From NCBI GenBank assembly GCA_018697195.1, contig CM031858.1, positions 110,535,556 to 110,599,555 on the forward strand: a stretch of 64,000 nt of DNA, read 5' to 3'. Shown here piece by piece: positions 23,780 to 36,440 of this stretch. A model generated the notes under the pieces. The model saw only the letters and a list, made by a program, of their open reading frames with translations. It was not told the origin of the DNA and did no database searches. Source of the stretch: Certhia americana (taxonomy: Eukaryota; Chordata; Aves; Passeriformes; Certhiidae). A program made the translations under genes and the position numbers. How positions within the stretch are numbered: position 1 is the first letter of the stretch; the number at the start of each line of letters is the position of its first letter.

Positions 23780-26700
23780 CTCTGGGAAGGACATTAGACT
23801 GGATTGGCCCAGCTTCTTCTTGAACAATTTATATTGACCCTAGATGGTTTATTTTTTTATCTCTGACGGTGGTTATAAACCCCTGAGTTGTGCTAACACT
23901 CTTCTAGAGAATGAAATTAAGCTGATGATACTAACTCCCTGTCACTCCTTCAGTTGTTTTGAAATCTAGATTTTTTTATTATGTTTATTCTTTCCCAGTT
24001 TTCCCTGCATCACCTGATTTCACAGGTTCTGGAAGATACGTCCTGGTGACCCTGTGGCAGAATCGGCCCCACTTCAAGTGCTACCTGGTGACAGTCCTGA
24101 TGCTCACATCAGTATAAAACATGTAGCTCATAGATGTTCTCTCAAACTTATTTAAGACTGAGATATACCCTTTCCTTTCTGGTGCCAATTATGTTAATTA
24201 TCTGATAATAATTAATATTCATAGGGATGGTTTTCCCTCTCCTTTAAGTAGCTGACGAGCATGCACTTTGCTGTTTTCCATCAAGAGTGCCTTTTTTTGT
24301 TGCTGTTTCTAATGTCCTTTCCTGATCAAACTATTTTTTGTTTGGCATTTCTGATTTCACCATTACAAGCTTGTACTATAGGTTTTCACTTTTTGTGTAC
24401 TACTGTTCTTCAAGGAAAGAAGTGCTCCAGAAGAGGAAACATTGTTAAAAGTTGTCCTCTGGCTATCACTTCTCACTTTTCTGCAGTAAAAATTGACTTG
24501 CCTCTTCAAAATCTTGTTTGAACTGAAAAAGAAACACCAAAAAACTTTGTGATAGTCCAAACCCATCAAGTAATTTTAAGTTAAATATTATAATACTTCC
24601 CAACCATTACTGAAATTTCTAAGATTTAAAAGGTATAATTGATTTCGAGGTGTTCAAGATCAATCATATGCAATACACAAGAGAGGAACTATGATGTTCA
24701 GATCATAAAGACAAACTATGAAGAAAATAGTACCATGACACAGCATATATTTTTATCAAGCTAAAGCTAGTCCTGAAACAAAAAGAAGGGTCCATACTGA
24801 ATATCAGAAAATGAACGATAATGCTAACTACAGGAAAATTATAAAGAAGTAGTAAGCATGTCTGTTTGGTCTAAAACTTGAAGAACCTAAGGGATTAAAT
24901 CCCTTTTATACACCACACAAAAAAAAAAATTCCAAAGGACTAATTCACCTGTCATAAACACTAAATTAAAATTAGCTGTACTTCCTCTCTTCCTTACACA
25001 TTTTGCAGAATTTAGTACTTTTTGAATGGTTTTCTGTGGCTGTACAGCTGGTAGTTATTTGCTCCACTGTAAATGGGTACCAGTTCACTATTACAGGATT
25101 CTAAATCAACTTAATGTTCATTTTACCTGTGAATAGATCTCTGTCACTTGTCAAGAAGAAAGAATCTATTTCCTTTAATGTTAATATATGGTTTGGGGCC
25201 TCCTCATGCAGAAGCACTGCATGTGCATGAAGTAAAAGACTGGTTCAAACCATGCACACAGAAAAAGAAGAAAACGACTGTCATTATTTATGAACGTTTT
25301 TTTCCTTAGAATAGAGCAAGATTTTTTTGGAACTGGAATGCATATGCAGAAGGACCCCAAAGCTGAACATCCAACCAACCAAAGTGCAGCAACACCCCCA
25401 TTATCAGCCCTCTGCAGTAATGTCCCCCTGTCACTCTGCCAAGAAGGAGCTGTGGCAGAAAATAAGTTCTTTATCATTCGACCAAGCAGGAGAGGTCTCA
25501 GCTTTGGCAGATGCAGGAGTGTGAAAAAAATAAATACTAATCAGAATTCAGAAAGGTAAACATTCCTTGTTCATGCCTCAAAAATGATCTTTTTTCTGCT
25601 TGATGCAAAATGTTAATAAAGAATATGGGGTTCATACACACAGAATTTCTCCTATCAAAAATCCATGGCATAGAGAAGTAGTTTTATTATTGCTTAAATA
25701 ATAGGATTTTATTTTAAAAATACTTGTTATTACACAATAGCCTTTCTTTATATTTCAAAATTAATACTCTTTAGTTGTCTGTCTACTTGCACTCTAAAAT
25801 TTATGACTGTACTTTATACTCATCCTCCTACTGAGAGTTGCATGAATTCACCGTATTCATTCTGGAGCAACTGGGAATGAAGCAGAGTTATGTAGCACTA
25901 GCAAGTAAAGTGTCCCAAAGTACATGGGTGGAGTAATCATGATTGCTTCTTAATTACACATGCATTTGTGTGCATTATGCATGTAAGTTTCATTGTAGTT
26001 AGGGAGTATATATGCCAAAGATTTTTTTCTTCTGAAATTATTGTCCTGGAAGGCAGGAGGACCCTGCCCTGCAGTCAGCGTGGACAGCAGGCCATACTGA
26101 CTAAACTACTGGTATCTGGGAATGTTTTTACCTTAATGTCTGGAAATGTTTGTGAGCTCCAAGGCCAACTGGCAGAGCCAACACTGGGATTTTCCTGGAA
26201 TGGTGCTTCATGGCACAGGCCAGAACCTCAGCAGAAGTTGTTCCTACAGTGTATTAGTAGGCATGAGTGAGTTTAATTGCTGAAAAAAGTCCTGGATGCT
26301 TCTTAATTTATGGTCATGGAAGAAGCCAAGCTGTCTGTCAAGCTGTACAGGGTTTATTTCCTGCACATGAGTTGCTTAGGTCACGTATGAAGGCACAAGT
26401 AGATAAAGATTCTGAGATGTGCCACTGATACAGGCATACCTCAGTCATCAGGGAATGTGGGCATATCAGAATTGCTGCATGTGCACTAGAGGCCCGCTTT
26501 TAGCCTGAAAATTTCAGGAAGTAATATGGTAACCCTGAGTAGGTCTGTCTGCACAAAGAATTGTTTTAACTTTTGATCTTATTCTTCCTTCTATTGTTTG
26601 CTACTGTGCTTTGCTAAAAAGCTGTTAAGTGTAAGATTAACATGGTTACAGATTTTGCTCATGATCTCCTTATTGTTGTGTTTCTCAGTTTTTTCCTCAT

Positions 26701-27354
26701 TCAACAGCTTAACAAGCTTATGTTCTCAAGAGGAAAATACAGACGTAGCTCACTTAAACTGTTGGGCTCAGCATTACATATCTATCACCTCAACTTTATT
26801 TCAGTATAATCTGGTTCTTTTCTTCTCTCTAAACAGGCTGTGTTAGTCAGCTGTACTTCTGAAAGCCAGAATTTACTTCACAGAAGGCAGAAAGAAAAAT
26901 TCATATCTCTGTTGCAGGGAAGAATTCCTTTCTCCAGTATTTACAAGACATTTTGGAATTTTCATTGTCTTTTGGAAAGTATCAGTATTGTATTTTCCCT
27001 CAGGCAAGAACATTCACAGTGTCAACACTCTGTTTTTCATGATCTCTCCTCTGCCTCAGAAATATAACCTTTCTCCAGCTCCTCTTCTAGCCCTCTGATT
27101 GTATCTCTTCCATATCTACTTTCCTTCTCATTTTACTGCTCTTGTCCAGTGATGCTGTGTCTCCTGCATCTGCTGCCTTTGCTCTAATTTTTTAGTTCCT
27201 TGGAGTTTCGCTTGTTCAACACTTGTTGGCTGCCAACATTGAGACAAATGCTTGAGACGAGCCCTCATTTCCCAGCAATGCTTATCTACAAGGGACAGTG
27301 GAGACACAGTTGGATGTGTTTAAGATGGAGGGTGATTCTTTTATACATCCACAA

Positions 27355-27535
27355 GTCCAAAGATCTGCTTGGGAGAACCCTATGGGATACAGCTTTGGAG
27401 AAGACAAGGGTCCAGGAGAACTGGCTGATTTTCAAGGATGACTTATCTGAACTCAAGAATGGCCCATCCCTACAAAAACATAACCAAGCAAAGCCAACAG
27501 CAGGAGGCCCGCATGAATGAATGAAGAACTCCTCT
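27355..27535 (+). mobile_element. CR1 LINE ORF2 fragment (between endonuclease and RT), plus strand
   Basis: The stretch AGATCTGCTTGGGAGAACCC, then CTATGGGATACAGC, then ACTGGCTGATTTTCAAGGAT and AGCAGGAGGCCCGCATGAAT matches the avian CR1 ORF2 region between the endonuclease and reverse transcriptase. Its plus-strand translation includes ENWLIFKDDLSE, corresponding to the W-x-IFKDHLL-type motif of that region. It is an isolated internal piece with no 3' tail attached. Confidence 0.65.
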
Positions 27536-28413
27536 CTTTGGGAATAAGGGTATTATCTTTTCTTTCTAATTTCATCTTTCTGACACAAGGATTCCCCTTT
27601 TCTTTTATATTTATTTTGGACTTTTCACCCTGTTTCGGTCTGTGAGTGTAACTCCCCAGGATATGGCAGTGTGTAAAGATCACATACCAGCTGTTGATGC
27701 AAATTTGTGTCTCACAAAAATGTGGAAATGCTGACACATAGAAAAATGCATAGAAAAAAGGGGGGAATTTCCTTCTAAAACTAAACTAAAACTTTATTAT
27801 AATAAAGAAAATAGTATCATTCCCACAATTATTAGTTATTATTTATAAATACTAATGTTGCTAGTAATTACTTATTATTGTCTTCTTTTTTTCACTATTT
27901 AGCTTTCGAATATCCTTCTTCTCTTTGCTTCTCAATTACAAACTAGTGGGGAAAAAAACCACACAAAAGCTGTTTATGCAGTCTCACAAGTCCCAGCATA
28001 ATTCTTCTTTATCTTGTTTTTTGTGAGCCATGTGAAAGAACGGTCCCAAACAATTTCTGCTGAAGGAACATTCAGTGAAGAAAGAAAAAGGAAGGTTCTA
28101 TTGGTGACCATCCTGCTCATGCCATCTCTGGCTTTCCTCAGGACTCTGTTATTCAGGTTATATAAGGCAGTGGAGCTCCTGTCATGGGTATTAAATGATC
28201 TATCAATCTTGATGACCAGGATTCATAATTAAAAGGTATTTTGTTTTGTTTCCCAAAACACCTGGTGAAGACATGTGGTGAGCAGAATTCCAAGGTGTGC
28301 TTGGTATGCTGGAGAGGTAACTATGGGTAGAGCCCAGATGATATTTCCATTAAAAATCATCCTTTTGAACGCATTGTATACTCTATCAAGAGAAGTAAGC
28401 CTGAATAACACTT

Positions 28414-28417
<4 letters not shown>

Positions 28418-28447
<30 letters not shown>
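28418..28447. repeat. A30 homopolymer
   Basis: Thirty consecutive A. No poly(A) signal or recognisable gene copy lies upstream, so it is not called as a retrocopy tail. Confidence 0.9.
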
Positions 28448-28449
<2 letters not shown>

Positions 28450-30620
28450 AGCTTTCGTATAGGATTTCAAGTTTCTGCAATAATTTCTTCCTCTTTTCAA
28501 TCCCTTGCCATTGCTTTGAGAGAGGTGACTGGACTCAAAAAACTTATTTAAGTGGAGGGGAACCTGTACAAAGCAACATTTTGTTGGGCTAATCACCCAT
28601 GTTTCTGTTGTCTGTGCTAAGGAATATAACTCTGGTTTCTCAAGTCTGTTAAAGCATTTGGATTTAGGATTTTAGGATAAAAATTCTTCTCAAAATCACA
28701 AGCTGGAGTTATGACCTCATTAAGAAATATCCAAAAGGAGAAATATTCTATTAGACTATTAGATTTATGCATTCTTTTTCATTATTTTAATGATCTATAC
28801 ATACCTAATATAGCTAGTTTAATTAAAAATAAAAGTAGACAGATTATTCTGGGAAGAAAATGCTAATTCTTTCCTTTTTGTTTGAAACATTTGACTAAAT
28901 GTACTTCCCCATTATTTAACTTTAAACACAAATTGCACTTCAATATGTAATTAACCTTATCTTTATTTTAGTCTTCCTGAGAACCATAATGTACTTTCAA
29001 AAATGTTTCATTTGACTTTCAGGAAACTATGGTTTCACCACTGGTTTTGTACCTGCCATAAGAACAGATATTCATATTTTTCTCATGAAAACTGAGCAAC
29101 AGCTTATTGAATTAACACACCAAATATCGGTCCAAGTTAAAATTCACAAAAATAGGCTGAGTTAAAAAATTCTTACTCTTATATGGATAATCATCAAATT
29201 TAATAGACTGAGTTAACAAATTAGTGTATCTCCTTTTTTTGGCAATAGACAATCTCAGTTTGATTTAAGTTCGAATGTAGAGATGGTATTAACTCTTCCT
29301 TTGGCTTCTGTGCATATGCCACTAAACCCCACCATTTCAGTGTTCAAAACTAATGAATAACTGAAAACTTGATAAGAATTTGCCAAATAGCTGTAAAATT
29401 ACTTGCAGAAGGCTGGAGATAAAAGACTTCAAAGGTTCATAGTATCTGCTTACTGAATGTAGTTAAAGAAGTGACTTGAACAGGGATTTTTAATAGATAA
29501 CCCTATTTTTGAAGGTGTAAAAAAATATATTGGCTAAAAGCTAAACTGAGTAATTTGAGGTTATGTTTTTAGCCATAATAGGAAACTGATAAACCTCTGT
29601 AAAGAGGTCCTGAAGCATCAAGAGTTGTGGCCAATTCCCCATCATGCATTGTGTATTTGTAAGTCAGACATTTCGCTAGATCTTATCAATTTCAACCATT
29701 ACAACTGAAAACAAGTGTCATGGGTGAAACAGTCTCAAATGGGGGAAATGGGGGAATTTTACTTGATTTAATGTCACTTAGCACCATCTTCTGATTCAAG
29801 TATTTGGGGGGGGGTTGTCATAAATGAGAAAGTAACTCTTTCTTTTCTGTTTCCCAGGCTTAAGGCAAGCATCTCTACTTCTCTTACATGCATCACCCTG
29901 CCTCAGGTTTCCTGTGGATTACTCTCAGCCCCTCCTTTTTCATTCCATGGGTGCATGGACAGGTCCTGCCCATGATGATTTTTTTCTGCTGTTCCTTGCT
30001 CATTTTCCCCCTGCTCCATGGGCAGAGTCCCTAGGGATGCTCCCAAGGCTGCCCACTCTGACATGTTGAGTGCCTCATCTCTGTGCACCAAAATGTCTCC
30101 TTGCCTGTGGCTCCTTCATCTGAGATCCTCTCTCCGTGTGCCCCCTGACCTTTGTGGCTGCTGCCTTTTCCAAAGTGTGTTGGAGCAGAAGCACCACGTG
30201 CTTCTTCAGGGTTGAAGATTTGCAGGCTATGAGTTGCTCAAATCAGTTTCAGAGCTGGCTGGACCTACCTGTCTCCTGCCCAGGGCACCTCATGACCTCC
30301 TCCCAAGCAGCCCCCAGCTACCCAAATGCTGCCTGTTGTGCTCAACACAGCAGCTAAGCTTTTCTTTTTCATATGTCAGTGTATCTGAGGCTTTATAATC
30401 AAAACATTGTCCAGCCTATGCTGAAAGTGAGCCAGAGCAGATGCCATTTTCAGGGTTCCAAAACAGCTCATGTTATGTGACTTATTCTGCCTAATATTTC
30501 CTGTTACCACAGAATAAAGTCATGTTTGGAAGTACCATGTTCTTCTGATCTTATGAGAATTATTTTCAACTACTTTGTCATCTTGTTCTGTAATGACAAG
30601 AAAGCATATAACATCATGTC

Positions 30621-30641
30621 AAAAAAAAAAAAAAAAAAAAA
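30621..30641. repeat. A21 homopolymer
   Basis: Twenty-one consecutive A in intergenic DNA. Confidence 0.9.
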
Positions 30642-33600
30642 GGCATGTAAAAATGTGTATTTTCTCCGAAACTAAAGGCAACATTTCCATTTGCCATCAA
30701 TCATTTGCTATTTGGCCTGATTTTAGTAATTCAGGAACTCTGTGCTCAGTCTATAAAACTTCACTGATAAAGTCACACACTTGAAAAAGTTCCCATTTCA
30801 ACAAGGCAGTTATGTCAGTATATAACTGTAAACACATGCACTTAAGTCAGTACTTTTTTTATCAGAAAAGCCCTTTTAAATGCTTAAAAAGCAAAGTAGA
30901 GATTATGTTCTCTAAGTGTCTGAATTAGGCTCTTTTTTGAAACTCAAATGCTGCTTTTGCAAAATTTTCTCTACTCTTTTGCAATCAACACTCCCATTGA
31001 GTACCATTAGGTGTCAAGATTTCACCTTGAAACATCATCTCATATTGGATTTTAGCAAACAAAAGCACAAGGGCAGCCTGAACACAGGCAAATGAAACCT
31101 ACCAGTGACATTTGTTACTGATGATGTGGGGTCCTGATAGATGATTCAATTTGAGAGTGCAAATTCAATTCCTGACCCACATGTCACTATAAAGAAGGTT
31201 TAGGTAATTATCATTAGTGTGTTGTTATTTATCCATGTGTAGATCCTGCTGACTTTTTATTACTTGCTGCTAATGCTGTCATTAAAAATGCATACCAATT
31301 AACATAATTTTAAAAGGCGACATGAAAAATATCTAATTTAGCTTTAAATTTCAATTATTTCCTTTATTTATTTTACTTTCTCTTCAGCAATTTCAAAATA
31401 ACAGTCTGGGTAGGCAATACATAGGTAAATAGTAGCCAAGTTTAATAATTCTCTTACCTCTGTAGGTAAAGGTGACAAGCTTGTCATTTTGTGCTAGGCA
31501 AATCACAAGCTTTCACCAATCCTTGGCCAGTCATTTCTTTTTATTTAAAAAAACCCAAACCTTAGCACAAATGTCATATCTTGTTGCAGCATTGCAGTTC
31601 CAGGCCCTTCACGAATCACTTGAGTAGATAAAGTAGCATCTGTCAATTTTATTATATTGGATTTATTGAAACCAGGAAATTAGAAGGATGTAAGTATATA
31701 TTAGTCTCTACTTGGCATTTTATTGCAGTACTCAGTTAAACAGGATGGTGAATTCAGATCTGTTTACTAAAACCTTTTGAAAAAATTTTCTTTCTTTCTT
31801 TACTTGACTTAGGAGGCTTAATGATCTCAATTTTCTAGGGCTCTGTTTCTTATAACTGTAAAAGCCTTGACATTTCTTTTTAGATCAGCTCCTCAGAGCC
31901 TTATACAGAACACAGGTTTCACACAAGCTTCAAGATGAAGATGGAAAGTGGGGAGTGATCTTAGCAGGGAGCTAAAATCAACAATTTCAGCACAAGAAAA
32001 TGATTGCTCTACTCAGGAGAAACCCATTCCCTGGAACTGCTGCCTCCTGTTCTGCCAGGAGGGCTAAGTCCCAAGGGCCTCCCAGATGTCAGAGAGAGTT
32101 AAGGACAAAATGTCAGAAATGCTGAAATGAACCTGTGGCTGGTGATTGGGTCCCTCAGGCAAGACAGTATGTTGCCTAAGTCTAAGTTTCTTGCTGAAGA
32201 GCTGTATCTACATACAGATCTTTCAGTAATAATAGTCACTTGCACTTAACATGTATAGCACCTCTAGTTCATGTTATCTTCTCTATTTTGCCTTTGTTTT
32301 TGAGAAGATGGGAAATCAGAGGAGGCAAGGTCACAGGATTTCTTCCCACCATGCACTCTTGATTCATTAACAAGAATATTAATTGAATTCCAGAGTAATC
32401 ATTTTTATACTCTTTCCTTTGATTCTTTTAATTGTTTGCATAGACTGTTATGAGTTGGTAGGGACCCACCAGGATCATGGAGTCTAACTCTATAATTATG
32501 AGTTTGAAATATATTTGCGATTTTGATTTGAAGAGAGCAAGACAGTGAACACTGCTAATGCCAAAACATGCACCTTGTCAGTCAGATCCAGTGCCCCACC
32601 AAAATCTAATCTTTTATCTGGCTGCCTGGATCTGGTAAAGTCCTGACATTTCACCTGATATTGCCAGCTGGTGAAATATTAGTCATGTTGCAGCTTTGAT
32701 TGCTGTTCCATTTCTCTGGTAGATAAACTACACAGTGTATTTTAAAGGAAGAGGGAGACTTGGAAGTTGGATCTTTCATCCATAAACTATCTAGGCTTTT
32801 TTTTTTTTTTTTCAGGATCCATTCCATCTAAAAAAATCTTCCAGCATTTCCAATTTCTTTTGTGGTTTCCATAGTGAATACCCCAGAACTGAAGCCATAC
32901 CTATCTCTGCCCTGACAGGGAGTAAGATCCTGAAACAAGAGCTCAGCCATATGGAACAGAAGTGAAACATGATATTGATGGAGGTCACTTGTGCAATGGA
33001 GGAAAGAAAGTGCTGACACAGTGAATATTTTTTGTTTGTTTTTTTCCATGCTAAGCTCTTGAATGGCTCAATAGGAAAGATTTGTGGTGTATTTCAGTGC
33101 AAAAAGACACACGATGTTGGAAATTGGCTTTTACAAATGTCACTGGAAAAGGAACATTCTGCACATTAAGTGTATGCATAACAAGATTCTGCTCTAAGTG
33201 GAAGGTCCCATACTGTTCTGATTTCCTGCTTTCTCCCTTTTTCTTTCCCATTTTTTATTTTTATTTCTTTATTAATATTTTTAATTTGTGTGCTCCTGGC
33301 AGGACTTAGCAGATCAGGTGAGGTTTACTCGCACTAGACCAATAATGTTAGCTGAAACAAATGTATAATAACCTGTAGTACATTATCTGGTACTAAAGGT
33401 TTTAGTTCCTTCCATAGCACCACACTTGTGCCTTTGCATCATTATTCTCCTCAGTATGAGGAAGGTTAATACAAAGATGGTGATGAAATTGTAAGTGCTC
33501 TATTACAGCAGTAACAGAATATCCAAAGGTAGTGGTGTGGGGCTGGTGGGTTCACAGTGATGTGCTCAGGGAAAAGGGTTTAAGGGCAGGATGCTGAGAT

Positions 33601-34725
33601 CCTAAATCAGGAGACAGAAACTGAAATAGGGTGAAGGCTGTCAAAAGTTCGATCATTTCTAACATTCCTTTTATGTTATTTCTCATGATGGGGACCAAAT
33701 TACTTCAAAAGATCTTATTGATTACAATTTAATTGGGCATATTTATCTTCGAATGAGAAGCATTTTTCAGAAATGGGAAAATTATAAGTGTATATAGCAA
33801 TCAATCAAATGCTAGTTATAACTGTATTAGCTTCCTATTTCAGAGGTCAAATACTGAGAAAAACCCTGTAACGTATTAAATACATTCACTGATAGAAAAG
33901 TCAGTGAGTTTTAGTAGTTCATCCTATGCTTTGTTTTAATTCACAATTTTAAATAAAGATCAGAAATAGCAGCTTCATAAGAGAGCTCTATGGGATGTTA
34001 TTATATGTTAATTTACAAAATTATCCATGAATAATTTAGAACAAACATTAGATTTAGAGAAGTGGCACTCTATCTTCTAATAATAAAATTAAAGAAAAAT
34101 TAAGAAACAGGTAAGTTTATTTCCTGAACCAGCAAAGCAATATTTGCCTGATGGATTAGTCCTATTTAATCAGGACAGTGAGCAGCTGGATAAATCCTAG
34201 CTAGGAGAATATTAGGTCATTTGTTAGCCCTTCAGCCAATTACAGCTGCAGCTGCTCTGTGCTATCTTTTTCTTCTCATCATTGAGCTTTTTTTTTCCTG
34301 GAAAACATTAGATGATGAGCCCTCAATAGATAAGAATGTAGGGCAGAGAGATCTTACAGCATCAGGGTGCTGGTGGATAAAATATGGTCCCTCTCATCAC
34401 CAACAGAGAGTGTCAATGAAACTTGTTTGTGGAACTAGAGAGCTGTAGGACCAGGCTCTACTCCTGACTTGGCAAGAAGACAGCTGAAGTGTCTTTTTCT
34501 CTTCTGCCTAAGGAACATTTTTTTCTTCTTTCTTTTATATTTGTTCTCAAACAAACTACTTAGTTCTTGGGGTTTAATTTTTTAATTATTGTTTTTATTT
34601 AGGCTGGCATTGTAATGGTAATGTTTGTGCTGAGCAGTTTGCTTTTGGGTTTTTTGTTTGTTTGGTTTTTTAAATGGGTTTTATTTTGTGAAAAAAGCAA
34701 GCAAACCCAGGTGAGAAAATAGTTG

Positions 34726-35854
34726 AAGTCTTGTCAATGCTCCTGAAAGCAAGGGTGAGTGGGGTCTTCATCCCACAGTACTGAAAGACCTGGCCAATGT
34801 CATGTCATCACAGAACCTCTATCCATTAATTTTCAGCAGTTTCGGGAGTCTGGAGAAGTCTTGTCTGTCTGAAAGCTGTCAAATGTTGCTCCAGTTTTCA
34901 AGAAGAGTATGGAGGAAGGCCTTGGTAATTACAGGCCTGTCCATCTCACTTCAGTGATTAGTAAAATTATGGAAAAGGTTATTTTGGGAGTTACTGAAAA
35001 ACACTTGAGAGACAACTCAGTCCTTAGTCATGACTAGCACATGTTCACAAGGGTGAAGTCCTGCTTAACAAACTTAATTCTCCTTTATGACGCATCTAGT
35101 TGATCAAGGGGAGATGTGGGGACTTGTGGTTTTAGCAAAGATTTTAATACTGTTTCTCACAGTATACTTCTGGATAATCTGTCCATCACACAGCTGGATA
35201 AACACATCATGCAATTGGTGAAGAACTGGCTCACAGGTTGGGCACAAAGGATTATAATACATGAAGTTACATCAGACTGGTGATCAGTCAATAGTGGCAT
35301 TCTCCCATGCTCTGTCTCAGGGCCAGTGCTCTTTAGTGTTTTTATAAATCATCTGGGTGCAAGAATCCAATGCACATTAAGTCAGCTGGCTGATGCTACT
35401 AAACAAGGAGGAACTGTGGTATAGAGGCCTTGCAAAGAGATCTGGATAGACTCAAGAGCTGGGTAGTCACCAACTGCATGGCATTTAACAAGAGCAATTG
35501 CTGGATTGTCCAGCTGGGTCAAGGTAACTCTGGTTACCTTTACAGACTGGGGGACAAGAAGCTGAAGAGAAGCTCAGTGGAAAGGGATCTGGGAGTCCTG
35601 GTCACTGGCAAGTTGAACACAAGTTAGCAGTGCCCTGGCAGCCAGGAGGGCCAAGTGTGTCCTGGGGGGCATCAGGGACAGCATCACCAGCCAGGCAAGG
35701 GAGGGGATTGTGCCACTCTGCTCTGCACTGGGGTGGCCTCACCTCGAGTGCTGAGGGCATTGTCAGAAGCCACAACATAAAATAGAAATAAATTTGTTAG
35801 AGCATGTCCAGAGAAGGGTAACCAAGATGGCAAAATGTCTTGAGGATAAGAGAG
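34726..35854 (+). mobile_element. CR1 LINE fragment with decayed RT, plus strand (5' half of a split copy)
   Basis: Matches avian CR1 ORF2: GGTAATTACAGGCCTGTCC near 34922-34940 (the NYRPVSLTS region), AAGTCCTGCTTAACAAACT near 35056, and a C-terminal frame containing MQRDLDRLKSWV and ERDLGVLV (35430-35612). The expected catalytic FADDT reads LADAT at about 35386-35400, so a catalytic Asp is lost. Stops and frameshifts break the ORF. The copy continues after an inserted minus-strand CR1 at 36048. Confidence 0.85.
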
Positions 35855-36047
35855 AACCACAGAATCAACTAGATTAGAAAAGTCCTCTGAGATCTCTGAG
35901 TCCAAGTTATGAAAAAATGCCACCTTGTTAACTAGACCATGGCACAAAGTGCCACATCCAGTCTTTTCTTAAATACTTCCAGGGATGGTTCCACCACGTC
36001 CCTGGGCAGCCCATTCCAATGCCCATGCACTCTTTCTGTGAAGAACT
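35855..36047 (-). mobile_element. CR1 LINE 3' fragment, minus strand, nested in another CR1
   Basis: AACCACAGAATCAACTAGAT begins the antisense CR1 3' end. CTTCCAGGGATGGTTCCACC and GGGCAGCCCATTCCAATGCC follow, as in avian CR1 families with a different 3' region from the host copy. It interrupts the plus-strand CR1, so it must be younger than that copy. No clear target-site duplication is visible, as is usual for CR1. Confidence 0.85.
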
Positions 36048-36440
36048 AAAGATATAATACCAGTGGCTGAGGCTACTTGTTTTGTTCTACTTGGAGAAGA
36101 GAAGGCTGAAGGATGGCCGCCTCGTAGTCTACAACTTCTCCAAGGGGCCCCCCTGAAGCAGAGGCAGAGATGCTCATCTGCTCTCTGGTGACCAGCAGCT
36201 GGACACAAGGAAATGAAAAATGCATGTGGAGAAGTTCAGGTTTCTTCACTGAGGGAGTGATCAGTGGCTGGAACAGGCCCTCAAGGGTAGAGGTCATGGC
36301 ACCTAGCCTGTCAGAATTCAAGGAGCATGCCAGTGGTGTCCTTAGCCATATGCTTCACTTCTAGTTGGTCCTGTGTGGAGAAGGGAGTTAATGCTCCTTA
36401 TGGTTCTCTTTCAACCTGAGATATTCTATGATTCTGTGAC
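36048..36440 (+). mobile_element. CR1 LINE 3' end, plus strand (3' half of the split copy)
   Basis: Resumes with CTTGGAGAAGAGAAGGCTGA and GTCTACAACTTCTCC, then CTGGAACAGGCCCTCAAG, and ends with TTTCAACCTGAGATATTCTA and TGATTCTGTGA, the avian CR1 3' terminus. Together with 34726-35854 it makes one older CR1 of about 1.5 kb. Confidence 0.88.

Larger units (their letters stand above)
20351..27354. other. Intergenic DNA with small repeats
   Basis: AT-rich, no supported gene. It contains a short minus-strand CR1 tail (21487-21560), a perfect 25-bp tandem duplication (23424-23473) and an (ATTA)n run (23757-23779). The open frames (longest about 100 codons) lack codon or family signals. Confidence 0.6.
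27536..34725. other. Intergenic DNA, no gene seen
   Basis: AT-rich sequence with two long A runs (28418-28447 and 30621-30641), a T run (32797-32812) and a possible CR1 remnant near 32452-32500 (GGTAGGGACCCACCAGGATC). The stretch at about 31195-31400 has the look of a conserved noncoding element. No open frame here has a recognisable product. Confidence 0.55.

Noticed and set aside
28014..28447. Processed retrocopy ending in the A30 run
   Set aside because: No AATAAA lies before the A run and the upstream sequence resembles no gene I know.
32452..32500. Minus-strand CR1 tail
   Set aside because: The resemblance (GGTAGGGACCCACCAGGATC) is short and degraded; mentioned in the intergenic entry but not called.
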